Assembly (NCBI GenBank): GCA_010093705.1 | Contig: MU006104.1 | Span: forward strand, 62,001 to 126,000 | DNA length: 64,000 bases | Reading direction: 5' to 3' | Origin: Patellaria atrata CBS 101060 | Taxonomy: Eukaryota > Ascomycota > Dothideomycetes > Patellariales > Patellariaceae | Part shown: piece by piece, positions 32,982-44,526 of the stretch | Layout: each line of letters starts with the position of its first letter | Numbering within the stretch: position 1 is the first letter of the stretch | Notes under the pieces: model-generated | Database searches by the model: none | What the model saw: the letters and a program-made list of their open reading frames with translations, nothing else | What the model was told of the DNA's origin: nothing | Translations under genes and position numbers: made by a program

Positions 32982-34809
32982 TTACTCCTCTCCATCCTCT
33001 TCCTGCACTGTTCCTGTTTCCTCGGTATCTTCCTCAAAGGTATTATCTGGAACTTGGTACAGTCTCAAGACTGGCTTGTTCGGGTCCTTGACAAGTACAT
33101 ACTTGCCCTCCGGCATCTTCAAAACCACGTCCACAATAGTTCGAACGATGCCCCAACCATTGGCAAGATTCATTGCCATCTGGCTAGCAAAATCACGGGG
33201 CTTGTTGCTGAGAACACCTAAGATGACATGGTCGTTGTTGTTCTTAGGATTGCTACGAGATACGAAACTGCGGTAATGTTAGAATATGATTTGTGAGCTT
33301 TCAAGTGAAAAGTGGACGTACCCAAGTTTCATAGTATCAGCTTTGGCCAGTATACTCTGTACGGTCCAGCGCGCAAGTTTGCAGGAGTTATTTTTCATTT
33401 CTGTCGCGAGAACAGCACCTCGTTGGCTTTGAAGCTTCGATCGCCAGTCGAGAGCACCACCACTTCCCTGAGCTTTATTATCAAACTCATTGAGAGCTTT
33501 GATGGTCATGTATTGGTCATCTCCGCTAATATTGTTCTTTGCGATCGCATCCAACTCAGTTCGGACGATAAGATGCAAAGGCTCCTCATCCTGATTCAAA
33601 GATAGATCGAACCTCCTATATCTGTAAGCTTTGGAAGCTGGCGGATCAGTCTCTTCATTGGGATTGTAAAACGGATGCTCGTGGGTCATATCCTTTCTCG
33701 AGCTGTCAGACTCAATAACGACCTGTAGAGGGAAGACGTTATTGATGTGTGTAGCTTCGAGCATTAACTGGCTTGGGCTGTTTATTGAGTCTTTGTTACC
33801 CTCAGATAACTCCAAGGGGGCATCGGTAGCATTTTCATTGACTGTGACCATGTCCAGACTCGACCCTTCCCGTTTGTCGATGAAAAGCTGTTTACCCCGA
33901 CGGTGGAGTACAAGATCCCAGGAGTAGACCGATTTCGTAGCGCACATCAACATGGACAAAATATTGTCAGTTGTAAAGATGGTTGCTTCATCCTTATCCG
34001 CGAGCTCTTGAATGATGGGATCGCTAGAGGTTGTAACGTTGTAGGCCGCTCGTTCGAGAACGTTGAGTTTCCTTTCTGATGTCTTTGCGCCGGGTTGCTT
34101 GTCGTAAGTTCGATCGTAAGAGTATAAGAATCCGTAGCTGTCGATGTCCTCACCGTCACCTGTCTCGAGGTTGAGCTTCGCTAAACGAATGAAATCAATC
34201 TCTTCCAGAACCTGCCAGTCGGGTTTGACGTTGACAGATGCATCCCGGTTCCTCTGTGGCTTATCGTCTCTCCAGCCGAATCTTCTACCTCCTCTACCGC
34301 CGCGGCCACCCCGGTTGTCGTAACCTTGCTGACCACCGCGGCCACCAATTCGCTGGAATGTACCACGACCACCGCGCTGAGCTTGACCTCCTCTTTGGCC
34401 TCGGCCTCGGGCGAAGGTAGCAGTTCCCCGTCCGAACCCACGTCCCCTTGAAGCCGTCCGGCTGTTGTCTACCACGGAGAAAGTAGCTTCCTCCTCTGCC
34501 GCTTGAATGGCAAAAGGATTACTTTGGGCATTTGCGCCGTATACCTGCTGGTCTAATTGACATTAGCGAAGACGAATAGATAATATATAATAAATACTGA
34601 CCTCTGTAGTTCCTGTTGCCATATTGTTGGCGACCACCACGATCTTTATCCCTCCCCTCAGTCCAGTCTGCCATACGCCCTAATTTATCGGCCTTGGAGT
34701 AAGGCGCATAGGGGACACCTTCTAAAGTCGTCTCGGTCGAGACTGGAGGGCCCCAACCATCACTAGCGGGAAGTGAGGACACGAGGTCGGTCAATGATAT
34801 CGGTGCCAT
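32982..34809 (-). CDS. EIF3D: Translation initiation factor eIF3 subunit d
   Basis: Three exons of about 210, 1,250 and 290 nt give about 570 aa, the usual length. It starts [20 protein letters not shown], the conserved eIF3d beginning, then an Arg/Gly-rich segment ([18 protein letters not shown] and following) that is typical of the family. Next are [20 protein letters not shown], the core [19 protein letters not shown], and the cap-binding-domain segment [17 protein letters not shown]. The C-terminus ends in an acidic stretch ([17 protein letters not shown]). eIF3d is a cap-binding subunit of eIF3 that supports scanning on selected mRNAs. Both introns have canonical borders (GTCAGT to CAATTAG; a short one near 33275-33320). 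Confidence 0.93.
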
Positions 34810-35251
34810 ATTCTATGAAGAAGTTGTTGACGACTGATACTGGTGTTGTACGGTAATCTTTGATTTCTCGAAGTCTCGGCGGCAGCGGCGGTGGGATAAA
34901 AATCTTGGCACAAACCCTTGAACGCACGCAAGCGCGTCGCGTTTATCCCTTTGGCGGGCCTCCAACACCTCCACCTGTTTTCCTTCTTTATTCACATGTG
35001 TTACGAGTGATGCCTTCCTTTCCATTCAACGTATTTTTTACATCTTAGTAAGGTAATACCGATATTCCTTATCTTAATGCGTTCCTTTGTCTTGTCACAC
35101 TTTCTTTAAAGCTCAACTTACTAAGGTACATCACTCGACACTCACTTTGGGACTACGCGACTTGGAGCGTTTATATAAAGGCATCTTGAGGGTCGGACCT
35201 TTACTATGGACATAATACACAAGCTATCTCTTGTTCGTATTTGTCCTCATC
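34810..35251. promoter_or_regulatory. Divergent promoter of eIF3d and the unknown 625-aa gene
   Basis: 442 bp between outward-facing starts, with pyrimidine-rich stretches near both ends. No specific site assigned. Confidence 0.4.
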
Positions 35252-37129
35252 ATGGAACTACGAGTACATATCTCCGCTTCTTCAAGCCGCAACGATGATG
35301 AACGATACAGAGCACAGGCGATCGCATACCTTAACTTCGAATCAATTAATATCATCCCCTTGACTACGGGAGCTCAAGGATGCAATGACGAGAGTAATAG
35401 AGCCTCGGAAATCGAAACTCGGGAGGAGCACAACTCGACAATAGCGAATCTGGAACCGGACGATAACGCATCCTTCGATCGCTCTTTCTTACCAGCCGAG
35501 ACTCAGTGCTCCTCATTTGCAGGCGCTATAACGAGCACTCCTCAAATTCGGAACCAGGACCCTAGGGATCAAGAATCCAAGGAGGAAGAGTTTGATGATA
35601 CGGAAGAAGATGACAGCGACGATGATATTCCACGTGGCTCCCAGAGTAGCTTAGAAAAGTTTGAAGAAATACAAAAGCACTGGAGAAACAAACAATCACT
35701 TGTTCCTCCGCGAACCCCATACAATGGTCAAACCAAAGGGATATCATCATTCAAGATTGACACCCCGGACTATATAGATGATACCCAGTTAGCTGCTGCA
35801 TTTCTAGAGAGCCAAATCCCGCGATTCACTATATATGAAGATGATTTCGATTCCTCATTCTCTACGGAACCGTCCCCAAAGCGTGTACGTCTGTCAGATG
35901 AGCATTTTCCGGAGAACGAGCACAAACCGAGTCCCCAGCTTGTTTCTATCGCCAAGCCCATTACACCCATACGTAAATTTAGATCGAAGTCTTCAAGCGT
36001 CTTTGTAAAACAAACGTCCGAAAGGAATGCCAAGAAGGCTTCCTCTGGTAGCGTAGATGACTCAGAGCAGCTGGCCATAAAGACCTCCCAACCCTTTATA
36101 TCAACGAGCTCTACAGATTGGGATGTGACCGAATTGGTCGTTGAGAATCCGTCGCAGGAAATCCGTGGTCCCGTTGCTAGCCCGATCGATCAAAACGCGG
36201 AAAAGAAACAATACACGTCGGATGCGAAGCATGCTCCTACTGCAGACGAGCCGGAGGAGGATTACTTGCCATCCAGTAATCCTAGTAAGCGATTGAATAC
36301 GAAACCGGCTCCTAGCGTGGACCAGTCGTCAGAGAGATACTTGCCGTCTAGTAGTCCTGTCAAGTCTTCGTGTAATGGAGAGGGATCGGTCGGAATCAGC
36401 AGTGATGACACCGAGTCTCTATCCGTGAATGTGAGATACTTAGACGTGCGATTACCAATTGGCAGTGAAGTGTCGTTCAAATCATCAAGCTCCGTTGATC
36501 CCTTTACTGCGCAACCTTCTATACCTGTTGTAGAAGTCCCTAATCACGCTACCCTTGATTTCTGGTCGACACTGGTTACACTACCATCGGCTACAGCGAG
36601 GATTGAAGTTGACAGCCGTGAGGTTGATGTAGACGGCAAACCCTTCAGAGTTTCTGTCATTGACTTTAGTCTTCTACCTATCAATATCTGCGGTCCAGCC
36701 CCCGAAACGAGTCTCGAGCCCATGCCTACCAAGCATCAAGTTCCTTCACGTTTTAGAGATGTCATGGCAGCATCCTCCGTTGTACAGAATTATCGCATCA
36801 GACGCCGCATTCGTGATGTTCATCCTTGGGAACGGTGTTACTGGCAGGTCGACACTGCGGACTGGCCGAAGGAGAAACAGCTTGAGTTCTGGGATTATAT
36901 CTATATGGAACTAAAGACTCAAGATGTGGGTTGGGGTCTAGAAGCATGCAGGATACCACCGGAGAACGATTCCAAGAGAGGTTTAGGTATAGTGTGGTTA
37001 CATTGCTGGGGTGACATGGCGATGCCGGTTTGGCTGTGGTTGTTCGTCGGCGGCTATCGGAACTTCAAACGGAGTTGTACGGAGTTGATTTCCGCGAGGG
37101 ATATGAATGTGGTCATTTTTATGGATTGA
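35252..37129 (+). CDS. Unrecognised disordered protein with a conserved-looking C-terminal domain
   Basis: A single exon of 625 aa. The start is ATG 35252 (MELRVHISASSSRNDDERYR), the first ATG in the frame. The N-terminal 20-30 residues look folded. Residues about 60-430 are acidic and Ser/Pro-rich, with a short repeat (DYLPSSNPSKR and RYLPSSSPVKS about 30 residues apart) and basic clusters such as PKRVRLSDE. From about residue 440 the sequence looks globular: LDFWSTLVTLPSATARIEVD, VSVIDFSLLPINICGP, then VVQNYRIRRRIRDVHPWERC, LEFWDYIYMELKTQDVGWGL and MAMPVWLWLFVGGYRNFKRS. I do not recognise the family. The composition suggests a nuclear scaffold, but that is a guess. Confidence 0.7.
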   Translation: MELRVHISASSSRNDDERYRAQAIAYLNFESINIIPLTTGAQGCNDESNRASEIETREEHNSTIANLEPDDNASFDRSFLPAETQCSSFAGAITSTPQIRNQDPRDQESKEEEFDDTEEDDSDDDIPRGSQSSLEKFEEIQKHWRNKQSLVPPRTPYNGQTKGISSFKIDTPDYIDDTQLAAAFLESQIPRFTIYEDDFDSSFSTEPSPKRVRLSDEHFPENEHKPSPQLVSIAKPITPIRKFRSKSSSVFVKQTSERNAKKASSGSVDDSEQLAIKTSQPFISTSSTDWDVTELVVENPSQEIRGPVASPIDQNAEKKQYTSDAKHAPTADEPEEDYLPSSNPSKRLNTKPAPSVDQSSERYLPSSSPVKSSCNGEGSVGISSDDTESLSVNVRYLDVRLPIGSEVSFKSSSSVDPFTAQPSIPVVEVPNHATLDFWSTLVTLPSATARIEVDSREVDVDGKPFRVSVIDFSLLPINICGPAPETSLEPMPTKHQVPSRFRDVMAASSVVQNYRIRRRIRDVHPWERCYWQVDTADWPKEKQLEFWDYIYMELKTQDVGWGLEACRIPPENDSKRGLGIVWLHCWGDMAMPVWLWLFVGGYRNFKRSCTELISARDMNVVIFMD

Positions 37130-37738
37130 TGAGTTGGGCAGCGGGACAATACGGTTAATTTTTACGACTGATGAACCTTGGACAGGGAGATATACCCGGA
37201 TTTTAACATTTTTATAGCTTCCATAATACCACATAGAATATGACTGTATTTTCCGAGAATAAATTATTTCCCCGTCCTTCACGCACAATATGAATTCATA
37301 TATCTTAAATACAGGTGAACCTCAACCTGAGTAACGAAATTCACAAACCACAACTATATCAAGTCTACTCATGCGTGCGTCCCCCTGTCCCTTTCCAAAT
37401 AATCATCTCTTCCCTTGCAACGGTTGGCATTCCTCAGCTACTTCACACTTTTTGTATAGATAGTGACGTACTACAAGATCTTTCTTTTAATGGGATCTTG
37501 GGATCTTGTACAGCTCAGTCAGGACCTTCACTGTGATAAGCGTATAGAGAGCTAGGAGTACCAACAGCACCGAAGGAATATCCCTCTTATTCAAAAATCT
37601 CTCTTTACAAAGCATTCAACGCAGCTAGCACTCTGACTAATACAACTCTCGGTACAAATCAACTCCCTCGTGTACGCATTTCCCGTAGTCACTGGAATCG
37701 GTTTCAATTAGAGGTCTAAACAAAGGTTTGACCGAAGG

Positions 37739-37891
37739 ATGGGGGAAATGCTCCCCCAAATCGAAAAGATCATGGATGAGCTGACACAATCTCTTACGAG
37801 GATCGAAGAGATTCTCAGAAAGTCAACACAGAATGTTCAAAGACTTGAACAAACTTGGGTCCGTCCTGAACAGACAGGAAAGAGAGGATAG
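37739..37891 (+). CDS. Possible small coiled-coil ORF (50 aa)
   Basis: ATG to TAG encodes MGEMLPQIEKIMDELTQSLT followed by RIEEILRKSTQNVQRLEQTW and a short basic end. Regularly spaced Ile/Leu residues and charged residues give an amphipathic helix pattern unlike random sequence. It lies in a gene-poor region, could be an exon or a remnant, and resembles the start of the ORF at 38226. Confidence 0.3.
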   Translation: MGEMLPQIEKIMDELTQSLTRIEEILRKSTQNVQRLEQTWVRPEQTGKRG

Positions 37892-38225
37892 CAATAAGGA
37901 GGGAGCAAAAAAAGCTCGATTAAGTTGACTCGCGAGGAGGATTTCAAAACATATTCATTCTGCTATTCCTTTCGTTGAAACGCTTGGTTTACTAGAGATA
38001 AAGAGAAGGATTTGACTGCAATAATCGTTACTCCCTCACTGATGCCCAAATCGGAGAATATTCCGGCACAACAGTATATGATAGTGAGAACACATCTACT
38101 AACCCGCTCGAACTCGACTCGACTGCTCGTCTCCGGGGTTTCTGCGATTCTCTTGTTAACCTTGTTTCGCACAACTATTACTAACTTAATCCCCAGTACG
38201 GGGATAGGGGGGAAAATTCACGGAT

Positions 38226-38456
38226 ATGAGTCAGCGGATCGAGCAAATAGTGGATGAGATGTGGCCATCAGTAGAGATCGGAAATAGGGCAAGGGAGTCG
38301 GAGAAGTACGAAGGGTTCAGTAATGTTTTCTTAATCCACTATAGAAATATCGGAAGGAGAATATATGGATCTTTTTTTTTGACAGTCCTAGCTTACCAGA
38401 ATAAAGACGGGTGTATTACTCTTGCTCTTGTTTACTCTCTGGCCAGTCCTACTTGA
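38226..38456 (+). CDS. Possible small ORF (76 aa), related to the 37739 ORF at its start
   Basis: It begins MSQRIEQIVDEMWPSVEIGN, with IEQIVDEM resembling IEKIMDEL of the ORF 490 bp upstream. The second half becomes hydrophobic and less protein-like, so the true coding part, if any, may stop at an intron near the Lys/Tyr-rich segment (ESEKYEGFS). Confidence 0.25.
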   Translation: MSQRIEQIVDEMWPSVEIGNRARESEKYEGFSNVFLIHYRNIGRRIYGSFFLTVLAYQNKDGCITLALVYSLASPT

Positions 38457-40163
38457 ACAGATTGCATGGTTACTTTCAACTAACACAACTCCCAGCATCT
38501 CGTACCGACTGGGCTCAGGTATGGCATCATGCATACCTTAACTTCCTATCCTGAAATATCGGGACCGCTCTTAGCCACTAGTATTGTCGGCAAATTTTCC
38601 CTTTGAAAATCTACGAAACGAGCATGACCTCTACAGAGGTGGGAAAGGAAAGTGGTATGCTGGATGATGAGCTTGCTGGGAAGGATTGAGGAAATTTGAA
38701 GTAGAAAAAATAGGATGTCCTCAATAGATAAATATCGAATATAAGGTTGACAGGTAATTGACGTTGTTAACTTACCAACATATGGCATGCGATATGACTG
38801 TTGCATGGAATGATTGTTCACTACTCTTGCTTGAACAAAGAAGTTTTATGTTTGTACTTAAATCCAGGGAAGAAGAACATCGCATGCTCTATTACAACAT
38901 TATCTGCATCACCTGCTGCAACATTCTCCACCCGGGGCCATAACCGAATAGTATGTCCCATCCTTGAATTGTATAATACTCCTGAGGCCCTGGGTTCGAG
39001 CCTCCCCAACGGGGGGAACTGTTTTTAATTTTGCAATTTTTTTTATTATCTTACTTTATCTATTCCTTTCTTTCTTTTCCCTTTTTTTTTCTTCTTCTTT
39101 GCACTGCATTTTGACGCTTGGGTGGTTGTGGTTTAAGCAAAGTAACATCTCTCTATCATAACGACCCCCCTCATTTACAACCTTCAATGAACCTAACACT
39201 TATCTAGCACCCTAAGCACTGTACATCTTAATAAATCGGGGATTATGATAAAGACATGAAAATACGAAGGAATGGTTAAGAAGTTAAGGGGCTGACACCA
39301 GGGGTAAGGGGCTTAGGGGGTTGAGATAAGCTAGTGCTTAGAAAAGCAAAATTTGGGAAAATCGCGTGTGGAACAACGTTGAGAAAGATGAGTTAAAATA
39401 GTACGCGAAAGTATCAAACCGTTCTACAATGAAAATGTATTGGAGTGTTGAATAGGGAACATGGCCGAGCTAGGGATTGGGATGTGGGAGAGTTTGTAAC
39501 GTTTTACGTTTCTGAGGTCACTATCTCTTCTATCATAGTAGAACTACTCACTTACTGTGCGATTACTGTGGGAGAGGACATCGGGCGGGACGGGTATAAT
39601 GAGCCAGATTGTATAAGCCGTAAGTTCACCGCGAGAATTAAAAGCTCCGTATTAAGCACACACTCAAACATTGGATATCATACCACGGCTACGAATGAAG
39701 ATTATAACGATATGAAAGCATCAAGGGAATATGACTCGTGACAAGGTAGAAGACGGTACGGATGTTTTGAATCACCCGGAGAAATCGTGTTGTCGGTGGG
39801 TGGGGTGAATACAGGCTTAATCTTTCAAATAAGTATTCGTTGGACTTAGATGCAAACGCCTTGCGTCAAAAAAATAGAGAATTGTTCAATTGGGAGGGAT
39901 GAGAGGAAACTTTTCGTACGCTGCTTCTACTAAAGGGGGCCACTGTGTGTTTCAACCAAGTAAGGGGATGCTGCAATAATACATTTATGATATTAAAAAG
40001 CTAGGAGAAATTAATGAACTGATCTGAATCTTGGAATTCTAGTCTACTAATACGGGTATTTGTCCTAGAACTTTTATGCATAAACTTCCGTTTGCGGGCG
40101 AGGTATAATATCGAATGACCTTTTATATCCACGCAGAAGATTCACCTTCATAAGGTAATCGAG

Positions 40164-41315
40164 TCAGACCGTTGGTCTAATCATACATTGAATACCCATT
40201 GAGGCTGCTTTCGTCAACACATCCTTTTCTTCATTTGGGTTGAGGAGGCGCCGTGTACCGTCCTTAGAGAGCACAATTCCCTGCACATGAAGACTTACTC
40301 GCGTTTTAGGTGATTTGCTTCTGAACTCTAGTAACACGTCCTTTTCCAACGCCGTCCCCTTTATATACCTCATTCTGTGACATATTGCGAGTTTCAATGC
40401 AGGTCTAGTGACCTGCGGAAATAATTGCCTGCCCATCCACGTTTCGAGGTGCCCTTTCACCAGCAGATTCAATTCCGCTAGTCTACAGCAGTTGCTGATT
40501 GTGTCCATACAGTTCAGGAAAGCTGCCTCCAGGCGGTCTCCTTCCGGCTCTCGAATAATCTCAAACCTTGTGTGAAGACATGAAGCTTCAATAAATGAGG
40601 CTAACAGGTTGTCCATTTCCTTCTGACTCTGCCATAGAGGTATATGAATTGAAAGGTGGCGGATTAGACCACAAGATTCCGCGCCTATGGTTCTCAGGAA
40701 GCATTCCAGTGCGATGAAACTGTGCGGGCCAGAAAACTTAAATTTGTTCTCTCGGTAAAAGACATCTCGTGCTACGCGGTGTTCCTCCCTGGAGATTCTG
40801 AAGAGTTCCACGGGGAACTTGATATGAGATCCTTGGGTGATGAATGACTCGCCTGGTACGTGAGAAGTTGTGTAATGACACTGAAAGCGATCGCACCGTT
40901 GGGAATTTCTCTCTTGCCTTAACGCAAAGTAGTTTCGAGAGACTCTCTCCTTAAGTTGAAGATCCGTATCGTTGGACTCGAACCACATGCGGTGCCAACC
41001 TCTCACGAAAAATGAATTGTAAGTTGCCGACATACCGGGATGATTTTCAGATCTGCCGATATCGATACCACGAAAGAGATCAATCGGTTGACTGCTGACT
41101 AAGAGGTGCTTGTAAATACCTTGTTTCAATTCGACTGGTAAGGAATTCCAACCGATTGCTGGTTTGACAATACTTTTGTCTATTGGTGAGGGCGTTGAAT
41201 AGAAACTGGTTGCTCCATGGGCTTCTTTCTCCTTTGCCACGTCAACAGCATTGCTTGATAGGGATTCTGAGGTTGTAAGTGTCAATTTTGCCATGTTATT
41301 CGTAATCCAGGTCAT
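40164..41315 (-). CDS. F-box-like/2EXR-type hypothetical protein
   Basis: A single-exon 383-aa ORF starting MTWITNNMAKLTLTTSES. After a disordered leader of about 50 residues comes IGWNSLPVELKQGIYKHLLV, the F-box-like helix pair. Further landmarks are FPVELFRISREEHRVARDVF, YRENKFKFSGPHSFIALECF, and the beta-rich tail LLEFRSKSPKTRVSLHVQGI. Such proteins form large variable families in filamentous fungi, with mostly unknown roles. It has a broken paralogue at 42859-43923 on the same strand, 1.5 kb away. It differs from the pair at 21-23.6 kb, though the overall plan (helix, then ETA/ARDVF/YKE-type segment) is alike. Confidence 0.65.
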   Translation of the reverse strand: MTWITNNMAKLTLTTSESLSSNAVDVAKEKEAHGATSFYSTPSPIDKSIVKPAIGWNSLPVELKQGIYKHLLVSSQPIDLFRGIDIGRSENHPGMSATYNSFFVRGWHRMWFESNDTDLQLKERVSRNYFALRQERNSQRCDRFQCHYTTSHVPGESFITQGSHIKFPVELFRISREEHRVARDVFYRENKFKFSGPHSFIALECFLRTIGAESCGLIRHLSIHIPLWQSQKEMDNLLASFIEASCLHTRFEIIREPEGDRLEAAFLNCMDTISNCCRLAELNLLVKGHLETWMGRQLFPQVTRPALKLAICHRMRYIKGTALEKDVLLEFRSKSPKTRVSLHVQGIVLSKDGTRRLLNPNEEKDVLTKAASMGIQCMIRPTV

Positions 41316-42858
41316 ATCGTTATCCAGATCGTGCCTAGAAACGCTGGGCCTAACCAGATTTCTTGATTAGTTAGTACCTCCAACTTTATGTTGTACACTA
41401 AATAAATATCTCGAAAAGTATTCTGACATGTAGAGCGAAACCATCTTATCGCTTATGATATGTCGTATACTCCCTAGAGCGGAGCGGAGAACAATGTTTG
41501 AAGCAACCGACCAGTAGCCCAGAAGTATCACTAGCGGGGGAAGGAACGACATACCTGGAGAAATCAGGAGCGCTTTTCTGTCGCTTACGTCGTGGAGTTC
41601 GAATTCGGTCGGCCATATTACCCAACCTTGGGCATCAGCAGTTCGCGAGGTGGATAATGACGTCGAAATCTAAGGGGTGTCACATCCGCCTATCGTAATA
41701 TACTTGCAACATCAACGAAATGGCCATACAAGAAAGTTATAAAGGGCGGGAAAACGAGAGAAGGGGAAAGAAGAAGAAGAAGTCAGCTTGTGAGGCAGTA
41801 AGTCTCACGAGTCTTGGGGCATGTGACTTTGAGGAGTCGTTACATTATCTCCACCCACATTCACAACTCATTGGGGTGGCGAAATCATGAGAATCGAAAA
41901 TGGACCAGCTAACAATGTTTTGAACATGAAATGGTGTGTCCCTCAGCTTGCTTCTTTTCTACCATGTCGGTATTCCTTAGTCTTGTACCTTTGCCGAATG
42001 AATTATGGTCAGTCGGTACATCGGAGATATCACGAGGTTCTGCATTGTATTGATGTTTAACCCATTCCTACGGGTGGGCACTTCCGTATATGTTCGGCCT
42101 TTGTATACAGTCACGCCTTGTAAAGTAAGCTCCTAGGGTGAAATCATACCCTCCACCGTCATAGGTTCCGCGCCTGATACACTCACTTTCGAGACGGTCG
42201 CCAACTGCTATGTATAAAGGTTTGAGACCGTATGAATGGCGCCCAAACTGTGCGTAGGCCTTGGTTGGAAAGCCCGTGGAGATTGGCAGATACTACAAGA
42301 TAGACGGTCTACAAGTAGTTGCTCGGCAAGCGCACAGAGGCCGGGAGATAACAACTTTGAGGTCGGGGGATTGAGATGGTCAAGTAACCCGTTTAGAGCA
42401 AGCTTTTCGTACGTTCTCGCCTTTTCTGTACATAGTTGAAGTCCTTTGATGGCGGAGTGTACAGTACAGCATATGAGTGACCCACAACAATGGACGAGAT
42501 CGTTATTGATGTCCCTAGGATTAAATCAGTGATATTATCTATTATAGCAAGTGTGTTCTGAGAGTAGTGTTCACTACGTGTTTAATTTAGAGCTCTCCAA
42601 TCCGCCGAAGCAATCTACAGTGACAAACCCTTGCCCATTCAACCCACCGCTTAAATCCCGCCATATCAATTAATCAGGCTCACCCTTCAATCACCTCTCA
42701 CTTAATAACGATGGGTGCAAGTTTCGAATGCACACTCGAGGACCCATTGACCGGGCGTTCTCTACCACACCATCCGGTGGAGCGTCTGAATGGTCGTGCC
42801 AGCCCCTTTCAACCTGAAGTCTCGCGCGAACATTGGGATTACGAGCCGAGAAGTCGGA
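41316..42858. other. Intergenic
   Basis: About 1.5 kb between the F-box-like gene and its broken paralogue. At 42711 an ATG with a promoter-like pyrimidine-rich upstream opens a frame (MGASFECTLEDPLTGRSLPH) that runs about 70 codons into the 3' end of the pseudogene. I cannot support it as a gene. Confidence 0.4.
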
Positions 42859-43923
42859 TCAAAGTTCTTTCTCATACCTGCTACGTTCCAGATAGTAATT
42901 TTTTTTCTTGTAGGATGTCATGTGCTTAACCGTTATGGCTTGCGGTTCAACCCATTGTTGTCGCTTTTCATGCGGCAACAGCAGGTTGACATGGAGGACC
43001 CTGTCGCTGTGGACATCGTCGAAGAGATCAAAAAGTCGCAAGTAGGCACTTGAAAGGGGATCATCGCTCGGATCTACCGCTAGTTTTAACCTCGTCTCGT
43101 AGCACGAAGCTTCAATGTAATTAGTGGCGAGTCTATCCATGTGTATGCCGTCATGCAAGATTGGTGCATGGATCGTTATACGGTGTAGCATTCTGCTCGC
43201 TTTGGATCCAATCGTGGCGGGAAAACATTCAAGAGCTATAATACCATGTTGTCCGGAGAACACAAACTCGTTTTCTCGGTAAAAGACATCTTGAGCAAGG
43301 ACTGAGTCTTCCCCGGACGTACAGAAAAGCTCCACGGGATAGGTTTGGTGTTGTAATATCTGATGTACCTGACTTTATACCAGGAGCTAGTACCAACACC
43401 CTTTGACGAAGATGAAAGGGTGAGTCTTCTCTCACGGTTCCAATTCTTATAGCTCCGCAGCATCCTGTACTCCAGACGTCCAATGTCTCTTCTCACCGCG
43501 TTATCAACTTTATTTCTCGTAGTAGACTCCGCAGCGCCTTGTTGAAGAAGACCGTTGTACTTTTACTCCATTTCCGAATGGTGAAGTCCTGCATATTTGA
43601 TAATCAGCTTAGTACTAACAATTAGTAACCGATATACCTTCTTTTTGAATTCCACGGGTAAGCTCTTCCACCCCACAGTCGAAGTGATATCAGTGTTTTC
43701 GTTCCGCGAGTCGGGAGCGCTGATCGTCTCTCCATAACTATTCGCAACCTTGATTCATACACGAGATATAACCTAAGATAAAACAAAGCGTAAGAATTAC
43801 CTGAAATTCCGCCAGTCCAAGGGACTGATACGTCATGTTTGAGTTCCCTTCGCCGTCGGCGGTCTCAACCGAATCTATCCCGGTCATTGAAGAAGTAGAG
43901 CTAGTCTCACTCGGTAGTCCCAA
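42859..43923 (-). pseudogene. Broken paralogue of the F-box-like gene at 40164
   Basis: The N-terminal exon at 43923 (MGLPSETSSTSSMTGIDSVE) continues via a GTAATT intron to VANSYGETISAPDSRNENTD and VGWKSLPVEFKK, matching IGWNSLPVELKQ of the intact gene. The middle (about 43340-43600) is interrupted by stops in every frame. After a frame change the match resumes with TYPVELFCTSGEDSVLAQDV and YRENEFVFSGQHGIIALECF, versus FPVELFRISREEHRVARDVF and YRENKFKFSGPHSFIALECF. The 3' end stops short, without the C-terminal beta-rich segment. It is a decayed duplicate. Confidence 0.7.
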
Positions 43924-44526
43924 TCGTAGTCTAGGGAAAGATCTTCACATACCTGTAAACGGGTACCCTCAACCTTCCGCTTCTCTGAAATATGAGAATT
44001 GTTGTAGTCGGCCATCCTGTGCGGTCTCAGTCGGGACGAACGGCGACAAAGTTCTGTACGGTTGAGGGTGGGAGGCGAAGTCAAATTATATTAAGGTTAT
44101 TCGAGAGATATAGAGTAACCGTGCGGAGAGCGTTCCCAATTGGACAGGATCTACTCAATTCTGTTTTGGATGAGAAGGAAACGAAGTCCAAGGAGAAACT
44201 GCGCAAGTTGTCGAGAGAATATGTGCGTGAAGAAGAAGAAACGAGCACGAGAGAACCGGAAGGTCAAACAAGGCTAGATACGAACCTGAAGGAGCTCTAG
44301 AGGAAATGGATGAAGAGGTAATGAAGTAGATTGAAGTAGAAGAGCATTGTAAACGAGGGAACTGTAAATATATATTCTGGCGTGACAAGTTGAGATATCA
44401 GCGCAAACAGGTTATGATCGCCATGTGGGTTCAATTGAACTGTAGAAAAGAGAGACTCCGAGTGATTTTGTTTGAACATGATATTGGCAAGGGGACTCCA
44501 TTCTTACTGTATATGTCCCCAGAGCA
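43924..44526. other. Intergenic
   Basis: About 600 bp between the pseudogene and the 3' end of CCT4. A plus-strand open frame at 43992-44300 encodes a Lys/Glu/Arg-rich stretch in its second half, but without further support. Confidence 0.35.

Larger units (their letters stand above)
37130..40163. other. Gene-poor AT-rich region
   Basis: About 3 kb. Two small ORFs with coiled-coil-like character (37739-37891 and 38226-38456, listed separately) are the only candidates. A Pol III B-box-like sequence lies at about 38995. No transposon features were recognised; long T runs occur around 39030-39110. Confidence 0.45.

Noticed and set aside
38940-39030. A tRNA or Pol III gene: GGTTCGAGCC B-box-like sequence followed by T runs
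   Set aside because: The T-arm would not pair well, no A box is visible upstream at the right distance, and no cloverleaf can be formed. It may be chance or a decayed tRNA-derived repeat.
43992-44300. A plus-strand frame of 102 codons with a charged helix-like second half
   Set aside because: No homology recognised, a poor first half, and it runs into the CCT4 3' flank.
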